Shown here: positions 11,218 to 23,744 of the stretch, one piece after another | Numbering within the stretch: the stretch's first letter is position 1 | Layout: each line of letters begins with the position of its first letter | DNA from: Paracyclopina nana | Taxonomy: Eukaryota; Arthropoda; Copepoda; Cyclopoida; Cyclopettidae | Direction of reading: 5' to 3' | Assembly: GCA_019096065.1 (NCBI GenBank) | Contig: JAGUCH010000002.1 | Span: forward strand, 7,080,501-7,144,500 | Length of the DNA: 64,000 bases | The notes under the pieces: generated by a model | Databases searched by the model: none | Told to the model about the DNA's origin: nothing | Seen by the model: only the letters and a program-made list of their open reading frames with translations | Made by a program: the position numbers and the translations under genes

Positions 11218-14200
11218 GAGATTAGGTGAGGATTCGAGATCCACAAGTTCAAAAAGTCCCATTTTAAACTGCTTTCGATACATGCGAAATGTACGCATTT
11301 TAACAATTGTCTTGTTCGATATTTTTGAATGTCTTGTTGAATGGTCTTTTCTTACCCAGGCTGTTGACCTCTCCCATTAGGTCTGCCTTAATGGATTGTG
11401 CCATTCTCCCATTTCCACACCACAGGCTTATGTTTTTGATCCTCGTGACTTAGCACCGTTCTCCTTTGTTGAGGTATAGCTATTTTCTTTGGGTCTCATT
11501 TTCAAAAGTATAACGCGTACGGAGCCAACTGATTCTATTTGGAAAGGTCGTGCAACAAAAGCTCTTTGGAGACTTAATTTTGAAGTGGTGACCTTCAACT
11601 AGCAGCAATTAATCGATATATTTTTATCTTCCTTGATATGTGATAGTAGTAGGTTAATCAAAGCTTGCGCCGCCTGATCAATTGATGAAGTGGTTCAGGA
11701 AATTGTGAAGTCCAATTTTCTCGGTTTTTAAAACACCGTGTTTTGTGGACACCATGCACGCGCACTGAAAAAGTACTTGATAAATTAAATGATCCATAAG
11801 CTCCATAATGACATCATGGTTGACATCTCCCCGGGCTATATGCTATACTCCTCCATTTATGTGAGGTCGTCTTCTCTGAACCAGTTTGGGGACTAGAGTG
11901 GTGTTTCTTGGGGCAATTATCACGGTCACGATTTTGTCACCTTAAAGTCAGCAGCATTTGAAGTAGTCCCCCAAGTTGAAGTGCCCGTGGCATTGGATTG
12001 TGAAAAAGGCTCTAATTTTGGGATGATCGTTGAGGGTCAAGACCTGTTGTCAATTAACATTGCGTTTGTTGATTTCCTCATGGTTGGATATTACATTTCA
12101 TCTTACAATGCTGGTAATAAGAAGAGAGAAATGCTTAATTTTTTTTGGCTAATCGTTAACAAGTTACAGAGTGCATTAGAGTGCAATATTTAAGGGATAT
12201 CTATCTTTGTACGTACTTAGCAAAAGTAGCATATGGCGAATTGCGAACCTGATGTAGGAAATGGGTGCTTAACAAAAAGGGTTGACTAATTTTTCAAGGC
12301 TCTCTATCACGTTAGACATTTTTCACGGTATAAACGGCTTTGCAGGGCGGGAAAAGCCATGAAATGAGTGAGGAAATATTAACTCTTTCTTGATTGATTT
12401 AAAAAATGAAAGTGTGGTGGCGCTGCAATAAATCATGCAGGCAACAACACGTTAGCATCTCTGATGTGAAAAATGCCGAAGGACAAATAGGTTCTTTTTA
12501 CTAGTAGTAGTTGATTTTTAAGCATCGGCCATGAAAACTGCATCGAATAACGCCTAAAGCGAACTCTGCAACGTGCGAGCTATTGTAGAAGTCGACACTA
12601 TATGAAAAGGGTAATTCGTTCTGAATCAAAACATTGATTAGTTCATACTCGTTGAATTTGGAATCGAGGCCATTATTGATTTAGCCGAATGCCACAATGA
12701 GCATATGGGTCTTTTTTCAGCCTTGAAAATGGCTGTAATTATCATCCATCGCACGACTAAGAGATTTTCTGCATGGCTACCAAACGAAATTAACTCATTT
12801 TTTGCACAATCCTTGAATGTTAACAATTAATGCAGAAAATCGCAAGTTGGTAGGATTTAGGAATAATACCTTTCTGCTTCGCAAACTAACGTATTTCATT
12901 GACCGAGCTTGGCAATAAATAACTTGCAATTAGCAAGTCCGCCTTGTTTATTGCTTGATACCAAACCAAAGAAGCTTCCCCACAATAACAATTGCTTTAA
13001 ATGCGTGCTTCCGAACGCTCCGCTCTTCAATGCTACTAAAAGCGGTAATTTTTCTATGTTGGACACATCCGGTATTGTGCGACGGTCAGTGTGGAACCAG
13101 AATGTAAATAGCGAAGAGGAGCGAGCGATATGAGATCTGGCTGCTAGCAACAAGGTTGCCGTTCGCTTCAATGACATCTCGATTTGAATGCAATTCAACT
13201 GCCGCTGTAAAGCGTGAAATTTCCAATTAGGGGAGAAAAAGTGCAACTAAGTCTGCTCGGTGCGTTTTGTAGTTGTAAAGTACGTGTCCTTCATTAATTA
13301 GGCCTAATTGCTAAGAAAAATATGTGTGCACTTTTTCAGGAAGGATTTAAATTCTGCGAATTGGCAACGGTCAAAGGTTCCTTTGCTCTTGGCGTTTCAC
13401 GGAAAATTATCAAGTTGCGTACAGCATATATGCCATACTTCATCACTCAATGCGTGATGAGCAATTTGCAACCTCATGGCCTTAATTGCCACAGGTATCC
13501 ACAATTTATCAAAACAACTAATGGTTTGTCCACGCTTAAAAGCTAACCAAAGAATGTCGCTTACAGTCACATTCATTTCTGATACGCTTTTTCTATCATC
13601 TTTGAACTGCATTGCATCTGTAACTTGGCAGGAACGCTTCGTTTTTACGTAAATTAACCATAATAAATTCTATCAAATTATCAGGATCATCCTGCGGTTT
13701 TTTCACACCGCTAGAATGCATATTCACATAATTCCTGTTAATAACAATGACCATTAAAGTCAAGTCTATTTGGTACTTGGGGAAAAATGCCGGTGCTTGT
13801 CTCATGTTGGTTGTAAATAATGCCGATGACATGGTGGGGCTGTTTTTCCCGGAAATCTGGACACTTCTGGTGTTATTAAAGCCTCCCATAATTTATTGGT
13901 TCCCCTTGTTGCCTCGCTTCACATGCTTTTTGACCATGGCAACGAAAAAGATCAGACAAAGAACCAGCAGAATTGACCTGGCCGACGTTAACGTTGGACC
14001 CCTAAATTAAAGCTGAAGAAGTCTCCTCGCTAAATGGATGATCCTTCAATAAAGGACTTGAAGTATTCTTTGTCCGCACAAATCACATTTCTTAAACTCC
14101 TTTCATAAATCTTTTGGTGATTTCAGCATATTTCCTATGATCTCTATTTCCAGAATTCTATTCTAATGATATAGCTGAAGCAGTTTTCATGCAGATACCT

Positions 14201-15543
14201 GTATTAAAGACGTTTCTTACTGCAAAATATTATGTTAAGTAATCCAAGATGTAATAACCAACCAAAGTTTTGAAAGTTAGCCCTATCCGTGTTGTTGTAC
14301 TCAGACTTCATTTCATTTGGATGTGGGGAACGAGACGCGTCATTATGCTTCTACCCCAAGGGCTCGTAAAAGGAAGATCCAGACCGTTTTTGAAGGTCGA
14401 AGAGTATATTGCATGACCAGAACCGGGATCTTCGTACGAACAACTTAAGCAGCGCATTGCCCTGTGAATGTGGGAATTAAGTACTGCCGTTCATTGTCCT
14501 AGATCTGCATTAAGTATATTTGACTAAATCTTCATGACGGGATCATCACAACGGCCAAAGTGGCATTTTTTCGCGAGCTCGAAATATTCGCAAAGATTGC
14601 AAAGGCTTCCTGCAGCCAGAACACAATTACTTGCTTTATATATACAGTCTGACCGTTCAAAATTGGACGGTACCGGAATCTTAACTTTTTGTCACATATT
14701 CAAGAAATACAGGACTTTTAAATGATAGCGTTGGAAAAATTGAGCCTTTTTCTATCTTTTTTGTAAAAGTAGAAAAAATCAATTTAAGGAGGAAAAAACC
14801 GGGAAAATTCAATTTTCCCTAGGTAATCCAGAAAATTGTCACGAAAAACTGGTGAGTCATTTATTTTTGATGTCACGGGGAATTCACTAAAATATTTTTC
14901 ATTTTGTCAGAAAACAAAAAAGATGTCTAAAGGTTCAAGCTTTCCAACGATACCCACTAAGCCACAAAATTCATGAATTCATTACACAAACTTTTGATTC
15001 TCGCACCGTCCAATTTTGAACGGTCACACGGTATATTCTAGAAATGATAAAATTATTTCCTTCTCATAAATTGAGATATTTAATATCTTTGCAGGCCGGT
15101 TTATTTGAAAAAAGCGAGTTAGAATAATGCATTTGGCCTGGTTTGATAAGTAGTTTCCTGGTCATATGAGGAATTGTTGCCTATTTAAAATGACACCGTC
15201 TATGCAACAAATTAAGCGCAATAATATTGTATTAACATTGATTCATGCATTCCTTGATGAAAATTTGGGAAATTAGTCCTTCAGTGTAAAATGTCTTCGT
15301 TTTTGGTGCCTCGCAGCATTTATAGCGAGAGAAAAGTGTGACATATGGCAGAGCCAAGATATTTGTTCTTTCATCTCAGTGAAATGATTGCCGTAAAAAA
15401 GGCCCAAACGAATGGAATTTAGCGTGCCGACATTGCGTCATGGTCAAACTGACAATAGAAGTCCAAATTGTTGTCCCTATCGAGAACGTACACTCGTGCA
15501 GATTTGTTGCGTCAATTGCGCGCGTAGTGCGTACGCAGTTTGC
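11218..15543. other. intergenic, no gene recognised
   Basis: Reading frames here are short and lack family features, signal peptides or coherent splicing. Apart from the inverted-terminal-repeat element at 14645-15031 and the promoter of the next gene at the far end I see nothing defensible. Distant exons of the flanking genes cannot be excluded. Confidence 0.5.
14645..15031. mobile_element. Short inverted-repeat transposon (MITE), mariner-like ends
   Basis: A perfect 21-bp inverted repeat (GACCGTTCAAAATTGGACGGT at 14651-14671; complement at 15005-15025) lies inside longer imperfect termini. The left end reads TA-CAGTCTGACCG; the right end, reverse-complemented, reads TA-CCGTGTGACCG. TA flanks and CAGT-like tips are typical of Tc1/mariner non-autonomous elements. 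The 330-bp interior has no coding capacity. Confidence 0.72.
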
Positions 15544-15550
15544 TATAAAA
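15544..15550 (+). promoter_or_regulatory. TATA box of the octad-repeat protein gene
   Basis: TATAAAA lies 100 bp before the start codon of the secreted repeat protein, with an initiator-like CTCAGC region and a short leader following. A strong TATA box is typical of highly expressed, tissue-restricted arthropod genes such as cuticle or secreted structural proteins. Confidence 0.65.
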
Positions 15551-15650
15551 GCCTCAGCAACTCCAACTGCAGCAGCCTTTCTGCTGACAAAGTCTGCTCC
15601 ATAAGGAGCATAGTATTTATTTATTTATTGATTCTCTCGGAAATCTCGAA

Positions 15651-18600
15651 ATGAGGTTCCAATTTGCGGTAAGACCGATTTTTACTTACAGCGCGTTTAA
15701 GTCTCCACAAGTGCAGCTTTTTCTCTTAAAAATCGATCGAGATGGTAACTTCATTTGAAATTTTTTCGAATTTGGCCGTGAAACTGTCTGCTTATCAGAT
15801 CCTTTCGGAGGTCGCACAAAAAATAGTGAGGTTTTTGAAGACATATATATATATATGTATGTATATACAAAAAGATTAATTCTCAAGACCTATTTTGTTT
15901 TTTGACAATTACTTTGCAAAAGAACGTCTTACTTGTTGTGCAATTTGGCAGAGAAACTAATAGCACTTTTGTCCACGTCCGTGGTCAACCAAGTACGAGG
16001 CAAAAGCACGAGCATAAAATGCACTTGCTAACAGCCTTCATCTTGAGAGAAATAAAGAAGCAAAACGAATGTATTTACGATACGTTTTTCTCTCCACAAT
16101 TCTGCTAACCGCAGAGTATTGCACTTTTCGCGGGATTTTTCTTTTTGCAATATATTATTTAATGGCAGCTCATAACATAAATGATGCAGGTGGCAAATAA
16201 TGTCACAACAATTCACGGTTCATTTGAAGCGTTATAACATTCGCTATAGGGCTACCTTCTACTCTTTGTCTCTGGGTCCTTGGCCTTGCCACAAGGCCAA
16301 TACGGAGCTCCCCCGAAGTGCGAGACAAAAAAGGTTGCTCAGCCAATTAGCTACGATTGTAAGCAAGACCAGGAATGCACTACTAGCTACGAGGACAAGT
16401 GTGAGACCAAGTACGAGCAGAAGTGCGACACCAAATACGAGGAGGTGAGTAGTAGACGCTACTCTTTATATGCCTACTTTCCATGCTGATGCAAGAACTT
16501 TCTTTTAGAAATGCGAAGTCGAGTACCAAGATAAGTGCGAGACCAAGTACGAAGATCAGTGCCAGACCGAATATGAGCGTAAGTTTTTTGTGCCACCAAG
16601 ATTCCGTTGCAAACCTACTTTTATATCTTCCATTACCCGCAGAGCAATGCGAGACGAAGTACGAGCAGCAATGCAAAACTGAGTACGACGAGCAGTGCGA
16701 AACCAAGTACGAGCAAAAGTGCGAGACTGGTTACGAGAAGCAATGTCGTCATGAGTACGAGCAGCAATGCGAAACCAAGTACGAGGAGCAATGCGAGACC
16801 AAGTACGATACGCAGTATGAGGATCAATGCGAAACCAAGTACGAGGAGCAATGCGAGACCAAGTACGATACTCAGTATGAGCAACAATGCGAGACCAAGT
16901 ACGACACCACTTATGAGGACAAGTGTGAGACCAAGTACGAGAAGCAGTGCGAGACCAAGTACGAGACTCAATATGACACCCAATACGAGGAGGTAAGCAT
17001 CCCGAATCAACTTTTGCAATTTTTGTGCTTACATGTACCCCTGTATACTTTAAGGAACCGGTACGTGACTTTTACTAATACCAAGGATCAGCAGTATTTT
17101 AAGATATCATTTTACTAAACTTATAGCCTTACAGACTGATTCACAGAATTGCAATCAATTCAGTACTAGGTCGTGACTGCAAATTATCTGAATCAGGCTG
17201 TAAAGTCACTGGTGTACTAAATGAGGCTGTGATTGCTTGATGCTTATTATTACGACCCTTTCTTAATTCACAGAAATGCGAGACCCAATACGAAACCCAG
17301 TACGAGACCAAGTACGAGGAGCAATGCGAGACCAAATACGACAAGCAATGCGAGACCAAGTACGAAACTACTTACGAGGAGCAATGCGAGACCAAGTACG
17401 AGCAACAATGCGAGACCAAGTATGACACGCAGTACGAGGAGCAATGTGAAACCGTATACAAAACCGAATACGAAACCACTTACGAGGAGAAGTGCGAGAC
17501 CAAGTACGAGGATAAATGCGAGACAACCTACGAGACTGCCTATGAAACCAAGTACGAAGAGCAATGCGAGACCAAGTATGAGCAGCAATGCGAGACCAAG
17601 TACGAGACCACTTACGAGCAGCAGTGTGAGACCAAGTACGAGCAGCAGTGCAGCACCTCCTACAAGGAAGTCTGCGAGCAGCCTGCTTACAAGCCATCCT
17701 ACAACTCTTACTCAGCCCCCAAGCCGGTGTGCAAGCAAGTGCCCGAGCAGAAATGCCAGAATGTCCCCAAACAAGAATGCAAGAGCGTCCCCAAGCAACA
17801 GCCCAAGCAAGAGTGCAAGGTGAGATCGTCAGTTTTCATTATTCCCGAGCATAAATTCAATTAAATCCCATTTAGAATGTTCCCAAGCAAGAGTGCAGAC
17901 AGGTGCCCAAACAAGTGGCCAAGCAGGTGCCCAAGCAGAAATGCGAGAAGGTAGGCAAGCAAGAGTGCAAGAACATCCCCAGGCAGGTGCCCAAGCAAGT
18001 GCCCCAACAAAAGTGCCAACAGGTGCCCAAGCAGGTGGCCAAGCAGGAGTGCAAGAATGTGCCGAAGCAAGAGTGCAAGAATGTGCCCAAGCAGGTGGCT
18101 AAAGAGGAGTGCCATAATGTTCCAAAGCAGGAGTGCAAGAACGTCCCCAAGCAGGTGCCCAAGAGGGTAGGCAAGCAGAAATGCCAACAGATCCCCAGAC
18201 AGGTGCCCAAGCAGGTCCCCAGGGAGGAGTGCAAGAATGTTCCTAAGCAAGAGTGCACCAAGGTGCCCAAGCAGGTGGCCAGGCAAGAGTGCAAGAACGT
18301 CCCCAGGCAAGTGGCCAAGCAGGAATGTAGGCAGGTGCCCAGACAAGAGTGCAAGAAGGTGCCCAAGCAGGTGGCCAGGCAAGAATGCAAGAATGTTCCC
18401 AGACAGGAATGCAAGACTGTGCCTAAGGAGGTTTGCGACCAGGTGCCCAAGCAGGAGTGCAAGAACATCCCCAGGCAAGAGTGCAGGAAGGTGCCCAGGC
18501 AGAGCTGCTCCAATGTGCCAAAGCAAGAGTGCAAGAATGTGCCGAGGCAAAAGTGCACTCGTGTGCCTAAGCAAGAGTGCAAGAAAGAGCCCAGGCAAAA

Positions 18601-18733
18601 GTGCCAACAGGTCCCCAGGCAGGAGTGCAAGAACGTGCCGAGACAGGAGTGCAGAAAGGAGCCCAAGCAAAACTGCACTCCTTTCTACCTCTGCGAGGTT
18701 TGCGAGCAGCCAACTTACGGCAGACGAAGATAA
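15651..18733 (+). CDS. Secreted Cys-rich octad-repeat protein, acidic block + basic block
   Basis: Join 15651-15668, 16250-16444, 16509-16578, 16643-16992, 17274-17819, 17876-18733; all phases agree, 678 aa. Exon 1 encodes only MRFQFA; exon 2 completes the signal peptide (LLLFVSGSLALPQG). Residues about 29-350 are an acidic, Tyr-rich block built on C-E-T-K-Y-E-x-Q with period 8 and occasional extra tetrads (TQYE, TTYE). A short PSYNSYSAPKP linker follows. Residues about 358-678 are a basic block built on K-Q-E-C-K-N-V-P, again with period 8 and extra tetrads (KQVP, KQVA). Cys therefore recurs every 8 residues almost throughout. The C-terminus ends CEVCEQPTYGRRR. No known globular domain is visible. 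I infer an extracellular, disulfide-linked structural or adhesive protein. Proteins with CETKYE-type repeats occur unnamed in crustaceans, to my recollection, but I know of no assigned function. Confidence 0.85.
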
Positions 18734-18895
18734 ACGGATGCTGACTAGTGGCATCATATACCACGCCATGATATCATCAACCAACCACCCGACCACAAAC
18801 TCAATAGCCGACTTCATTGGTACAAAATTCCCCCAAATTCATCATCCTTATCGCTTCGACATTCTGTATTCTTTTATTCCTGGTGAATGATTTGG

Positions 18896-18901
18896 AATAA
18901 A
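18896..18901 (+). terminator. Polyadenylation signal of the octad-repeat gene
   Basis: AATAAA 163 bp after the stop codon, the first good signal downstream of the 3' end. Confidence 0.6.
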
Positions 18902-19426
18902 ACACCCTTGAAACCTTGAGCTCACTTTTCCGTGATAAGAGTGTCATCGCGCATGCGGCGAGAAAAATGGCCTCACTCTCCGCTTACGCATAAGCTAGCT
19001 GCACTGATCTAAAATGCAATGCGGATGGATGGATGGACACTGGCATGATTTTGCGAAAGGTCACTTTGGCTGCTAATTAATTTTGTAATTCATCAAATGC
19101 AATTTGCCATGCTATGTCGTCATCGCTCACAACGCGAATTATTGCTCCAATACAGCTGTTGGCGCGATTAAAGTTGACGCGCGCGTCATGCACCCGTGGT
19201 TTATTACGCTTACTTTTGAAGGTGTCACCGCGTAGCCAATTACAATCATTAGTTGTAATAATTAGTGATAAGCACAATTTCCTGATCACGAAGCACGCGT
19301 GCAGGCACCGAAAAACTCTTGGTCAAGCAGGGTTCTTTTGTTAGCGTTCATTCATATCCAGAAGCGCATCCATTCAATTAAAAAGGTTGGTTTTCAATAA
19401 CACGTACGAGCGTACATATTTCCTGT
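18902..19426. other. intergenic, nothing recognised
   Basis: It contains a short GGAT tetranucleotide run near 19023 and convergent 3' flanks of the two neighbouring genes. No further feature is supported. Confidence 0.5.
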
Positions 19427-20287
19427 TTATTTCTCGGCTGATCCGGGCGGAGAATTACATACGCTTTCCAGCCATTCTGCGATTTCCTTCGCTTTGGGTT
19501 GCTTGTCTGCATAGAAAAGGAGTGTGGTTAGAATCCTGATTGGTATGAAACAAAATCTAAAAAAGGAGGCTCGATTACGCCACGAGGTCAATCTTGAATA
19601 TTTCCTGCTTGAACTAAAAAAAACACTATAATCAAGCATATCTCAACTAATAATGTCTCAGAGCAGGACGTGTGAACTATAGAGCAAAACTGCAGGCGCA
19701 ATTTTAGCAAGGAGCTCATCTGGAAAAAAGGTGAATGTCACGTATATTATTGTTCCAAGCATTATACTGTCACACAATATGTCCGGTAGTGCCCATTTCC
19801 TCAATTTGTCTCGTTGCACTTGATTAATGATGGCAAAGAAGTAGTAATACCTTGTTGAAGCTTGGCGATTCCTCCCGCGACGAAAAAAATCAGCGTAGGC
19901 ATCTTTTTAAGCTGGTAGCGATCGACCAGGGATTTGTCCTTCGAGATGTCCACTTTGGCCACGTGAATGTCAAGACTTTTTGCTGACAACATGGGCACCA
20001 CTTTTGCTAATTCAGATTCCACAGCCAGACAGGACCTGCACTCGCGGTAACTTATGGGGAATAACTGCTCGGGCCTCATTGATAAATCTCAATAACCTGC
20101 ATTTAGGAGAGTAGAACGCTACCAATACGGAATCAAGGTGACCAATTCCAAATTCTATCAGGTCCGAGGGCATTTGGTAAACGCCATCTTTGCCTTTCAC
20201 CAGTTTATTATTGGAGCTATTTGCAGACATCAACTGAGGGGCAAAAATGAGCACAAAACAAAGTATGGCTTTGTAGTGACCCAACAT
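19427..20287 (-). CDS. Secreted/ER thioredoxin-like protein with CRSC active site
   Basis: Join (minus) 20287-20097, 20035-19851, 19506-19427; phases agree, 151 aa. A signal peptide (YKAILCFVLIFAPQLMSANS) leads a single thioredoxin fold. DSVLVAFYSPKCRSC gives the CxxC at Cys63-Cys66, where the codon for Arg64 is split by the intron. It is followed by HVAKVDISKDKSLVDRY, the cis-Pro loop KKMPTLIFF, and the closing helix EIAEWLESVC. The middle pair is Arg-Ser rather than Gly-Pro (thioredoxin) or Gly-His (PDI), which usually shifts redox potential. There is no KDEL/HDEL at the C-terminus (it ends GSAEK), so secretion is possible. The last intron (about 345 bp) is longer than most here. Confidence 0.8.
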
Positions 20288-23200
20288 GTTGTTCCAGCTT
20301 TTCCTTGTCTACTGACAAAAATCAATTTAAATATTGACCATTTTAAGCTTTCTAACTTTCCACGCAACTCGTATATAATGACTACAACAAATATTCCGCT
20401 AGATGACGCTCGCGAGCTATTTGCGGTGAGCAAGCTTGAGCGAATCGACAAATGGCGCATCACCACGCAACCTTGCAATTAAAGGTGCTCTACCCTATCA
20501 ACCGGAAGAAAAATCGCATGCTTCTTTCAATGTGCGTGTGCAATTACTACCGATTTCCGGATACCATTGAAATTATTATTGATAAAAATCAATAAGCACT
20601 TTTCATTTCACGCATGCTAGTACGAAGGCTGTGCTCAGAAGACAGTACATGCAGCAATCTAAATTGGTAGGCTGAAACCCAACTGCCAAATGTGACAAGT
20701 GCTTCCTACTTGGAAAATTACACATCTTTGCTGATTCGAAGTAATAATGATGGTGATGTGGATGCGGTTTTTATTTCAAGATTAGTTCGTTGGGCTTTCA
20801 TTTATGACAACTTGAATTCCTTACATAACGCAAGTGCTAGTCCCTTGTAGCTGAACACGCTTTGTAGCACTCGAGCAAAAGGCATACAAATGATTAAAAA
20901 AATAGATAATAAAGGCTACCCATTTTGAAAAGGGTAATTTATTGGGACATTTTTATTTTCAGCCATGAACTTTTCGTTTCTTACGCGAAATTACGCAATT
21001 ATGCAGATGGTGCAAAATAGAGCTGTACAGCCTTCTAAGAGTATGCATAACGCATTAGCAACAATGATAGTCATGGAAACTCGGCAAGATAGCATCAATT
21101 TGCTGCTGCTGTCCTTGCAATTTCAAAATTGCAACAACAACAACACATATCAAAATCAGTTTTGGCGAGAGAAAAAATTATGGCTTTTAAAGCAAGGACA
21201 ACGAAAAGTTTGACTCGCGTGATCCACATATATGAAGAGATAAGGTGACTCAACACCAATTTGGACAAATGACTCGACAACAAAAGGCTCTTCAGTAGCC
21301 CTTATTGATGCTTTTCAGGGTCAGAATCAGAGTTGACGTTCTCAGAAAAACTTATAAATCTTGAGGGACACTTCCGCAATGAGTAATCACATTATTGCAA
21401 AAAAAAAGTGGTGCAATGATCACTTTTTACGAGGGACCCCATAATCTCTATCAATAAGGCCTTTTTGCTAGTTTTTTTCTTGTTACCACCGAATAAAAAG
21501 GGTTCACCTTGCTCAAAGCTAGCCATTTTTCAAGTTCATCGACATGGCTTGCATTCATGCGGCTCATACCATTGCGATTATGGAATTTTTATTCACGAAT
21601 TAAATTGACTCAACTGATGTAGTATATTTTCGAATTTAGGTTGGTTTGAAAAAAATCTGTCAATGTCCAACTTTTTTTCATACACTTTGTGCGCTGGGCA
21701 ATATGGCGATTTTTTGGCTATAACCTTGCGTGCTGCTGCTGCAGAAATTGCACTCATGTTCAATCAATCGTAGATTTGAAAATAGGATTGTCTAATCTGG
21801 TTTTTGGCAAACAATAGAACAATTGTCATTTCATTTCCTTCATTTGGATTAAACACTTTATATTTTTATGAAGATTGTAGCTGATTTCAGTAAAAATTGT
21901 TCAGAATATTCGAAAAACCAGAGAAATAACTTATAAAAAAGGTTGCGCGATTCAAAAAAAATATTCCGTGGAAAACTACGATTTCTTATCAAAAGAGAAT
22001 GTGAAAAAAATGAGTTAGGGTAAAAAATATTAGGCAACTATCGAACAGACGCTATTATCAAAATTCAAGCTAGGCGTCATTGATTTTTTTTCTATTTTTT
22101 CAATTTTTAGGAAGGGACTATTGAGTACTTTTCCCCTAAATAATTAACTGGTTAAGTTGCAGCAGTTTTTCGAATTCTTATGCAGTGATTGGCGCCAGAA
22201 ATAGATTTAGCCATTTTCACCATGAAAGGCCCACCAGAAAATACGTTCAGGAGTGGTCGAATTCGTCTAGGTTAGGTTTGCGACCACCACACTATGTGAC
22301 ACTTTTTAATTTTGCATAACATAAAATGTCAAAAAGCGCGTTATTCTGGCATGGTGAATAAAATTGACCACCTCAAAAAGTAAAGATTTTTAAAGTTTTA
22401 TCACTTTATATGAAAATCGCTAAAGTTAATAGTAACGGAGCATTGCCCTGGAACGGAGGAGATACAGCCTAGCAAAAATTAAATTACCACAAAGGCTATC
22501 CTACTATGATTATAAGTATAAGTATTATTAGTATTCCGAAGAATTTAAGAGACTTGCTTATGAAATAAAGAAAGCTAGATATGGGATTTTTATAAGTGGT
22601 CATTTCTAAACAACCTTAAAAGGATAAAAGTTAAAGGGACTAGAGGTTTTTTATCTAATGAGGAGCGCTAGCTAGCTAGGATTTAAAAATAATTCCAAAT
22701 GAACCCTTGGGACATGAGCTTTCAGAAAATATGCATATTTTTGTTGGGGAATTTTGTCAGGTTATTGTGAGGTGCAGAGAATTAGACCTCTCGAAATGAA
22801 ATACCATTTCCATTGTGGCCAATTTAATTGCGGAAGGCAGTAAGTGTAACTACTCGAATTTTGGTAAGACGTAAGATCAGCAGACATTGTTCTAATGTCC
22901 TGTTCATGTACGCCCTAAACTCCTTAGGAAAATGCACGAAAAAAACCTCAAGGAAAGGAGAAAAATTGTCTTATGACAAGCGCCAGCTTATACTACAAAA
23001 ATCAGATCGACTTTAAGCCAACTTGAAAGTAAACAAATCTAATGTTGGCTCCACATTTTAGTCCTTTTGAGCAAAATCAATTATAAAATTTCATCTTTTA
23101 TATAAGAAATGTGATAAAAGATAGTTTTTTTTAATATGCTGAAAACCAAGAGACAAAATAGCAAAAATGGCCATTAAAAACGCTGCTCGGCCCCAAGCTG

Positions 23201-23705
23201 AACTCGTAGAGTGGCAGTCAGCAATTGATTCACTTTTCCTAATGACAATTTTTTCCATGCCTTAAGGCATTCTTAATACATGAACAGGGCATAAATTCTG
23301 CATATTTTTTTAAGGAGCGAAGGCTTCAAGTGAAAAAAAAACAAAAAAAACCTTTCTTAATCGATCAAAGATAGGATGTGCAATAAATACCGACCATTAA
23401 TTCTGCCTCGCGTCCAGCTGAGGACAAACGGGGACTTCAGGACGGTTATTGTATCAGACGATGAAATATGACATATAGTGACAGCTAGCCAGCAACTTGC
23501 CATCCGGTCTCTTGTCCTCTATATAGGAAATGAGCTATTTCAAATGGTTGCATTATTCAAAAGTTTCTTCGATGCCACTGAGCTCGATAATGATTCGACT
23601 ATTCGTTTTTGTCGCAAGGAATGAGAAAAATGAGCCTTTTTCAAGTCAGCGCCATAACCGCCAAAGTAGGAAAGCGTCGACCGCAAGTGAAAGCTCAATC
23701 CGCCG
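20288..23705. other. intergenic, repeat-like but no gene recognised
   Basis: AT-rich with many short frames and no family signature. Segments near 22885-22985 and 23225-23330 resemble each other in inverted orientation (shared CCTGTTCATGTA and GAAAAAATTGTC-like stretches), suggesting an old inverted-repeat element, but the match is too degenerate to bound. Confidence 0.4.
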
Positions 23706-23744
23706 ATGAGGAAGAAGCGCTTTTCTTTGCAGTTAGTTGCCATC

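Noticed and set aside
13747-14010. An 87-residue hydrophobic plus-strand frame
   Set aside because: No splice partners, no signal-peptide cleavage context and no recognisable domain; expected by chance in AT-rich sequence.
16383-17697. Long minus-strand frames rich in Leu/Val or Arg/Cys opposite the octad repeats
   Set aside because: They are antisense shadows of an 8-codon repeat, with period-locked composition and no start, signal or splice support.
17861-18817. Minus-strand frames of 268 and 318 residues opposite the basic block
   Set aside because: Same cause: the antisense of a 24-bp repeat stays open. The plus frame has the signal peptide, splice sites, promoter and polyadenylation signal.
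22885-23330. Possible inverted-repeat transposon
   Set aside because: The two arms match only in short patches; ends and target duplication cannot be defined by eye.
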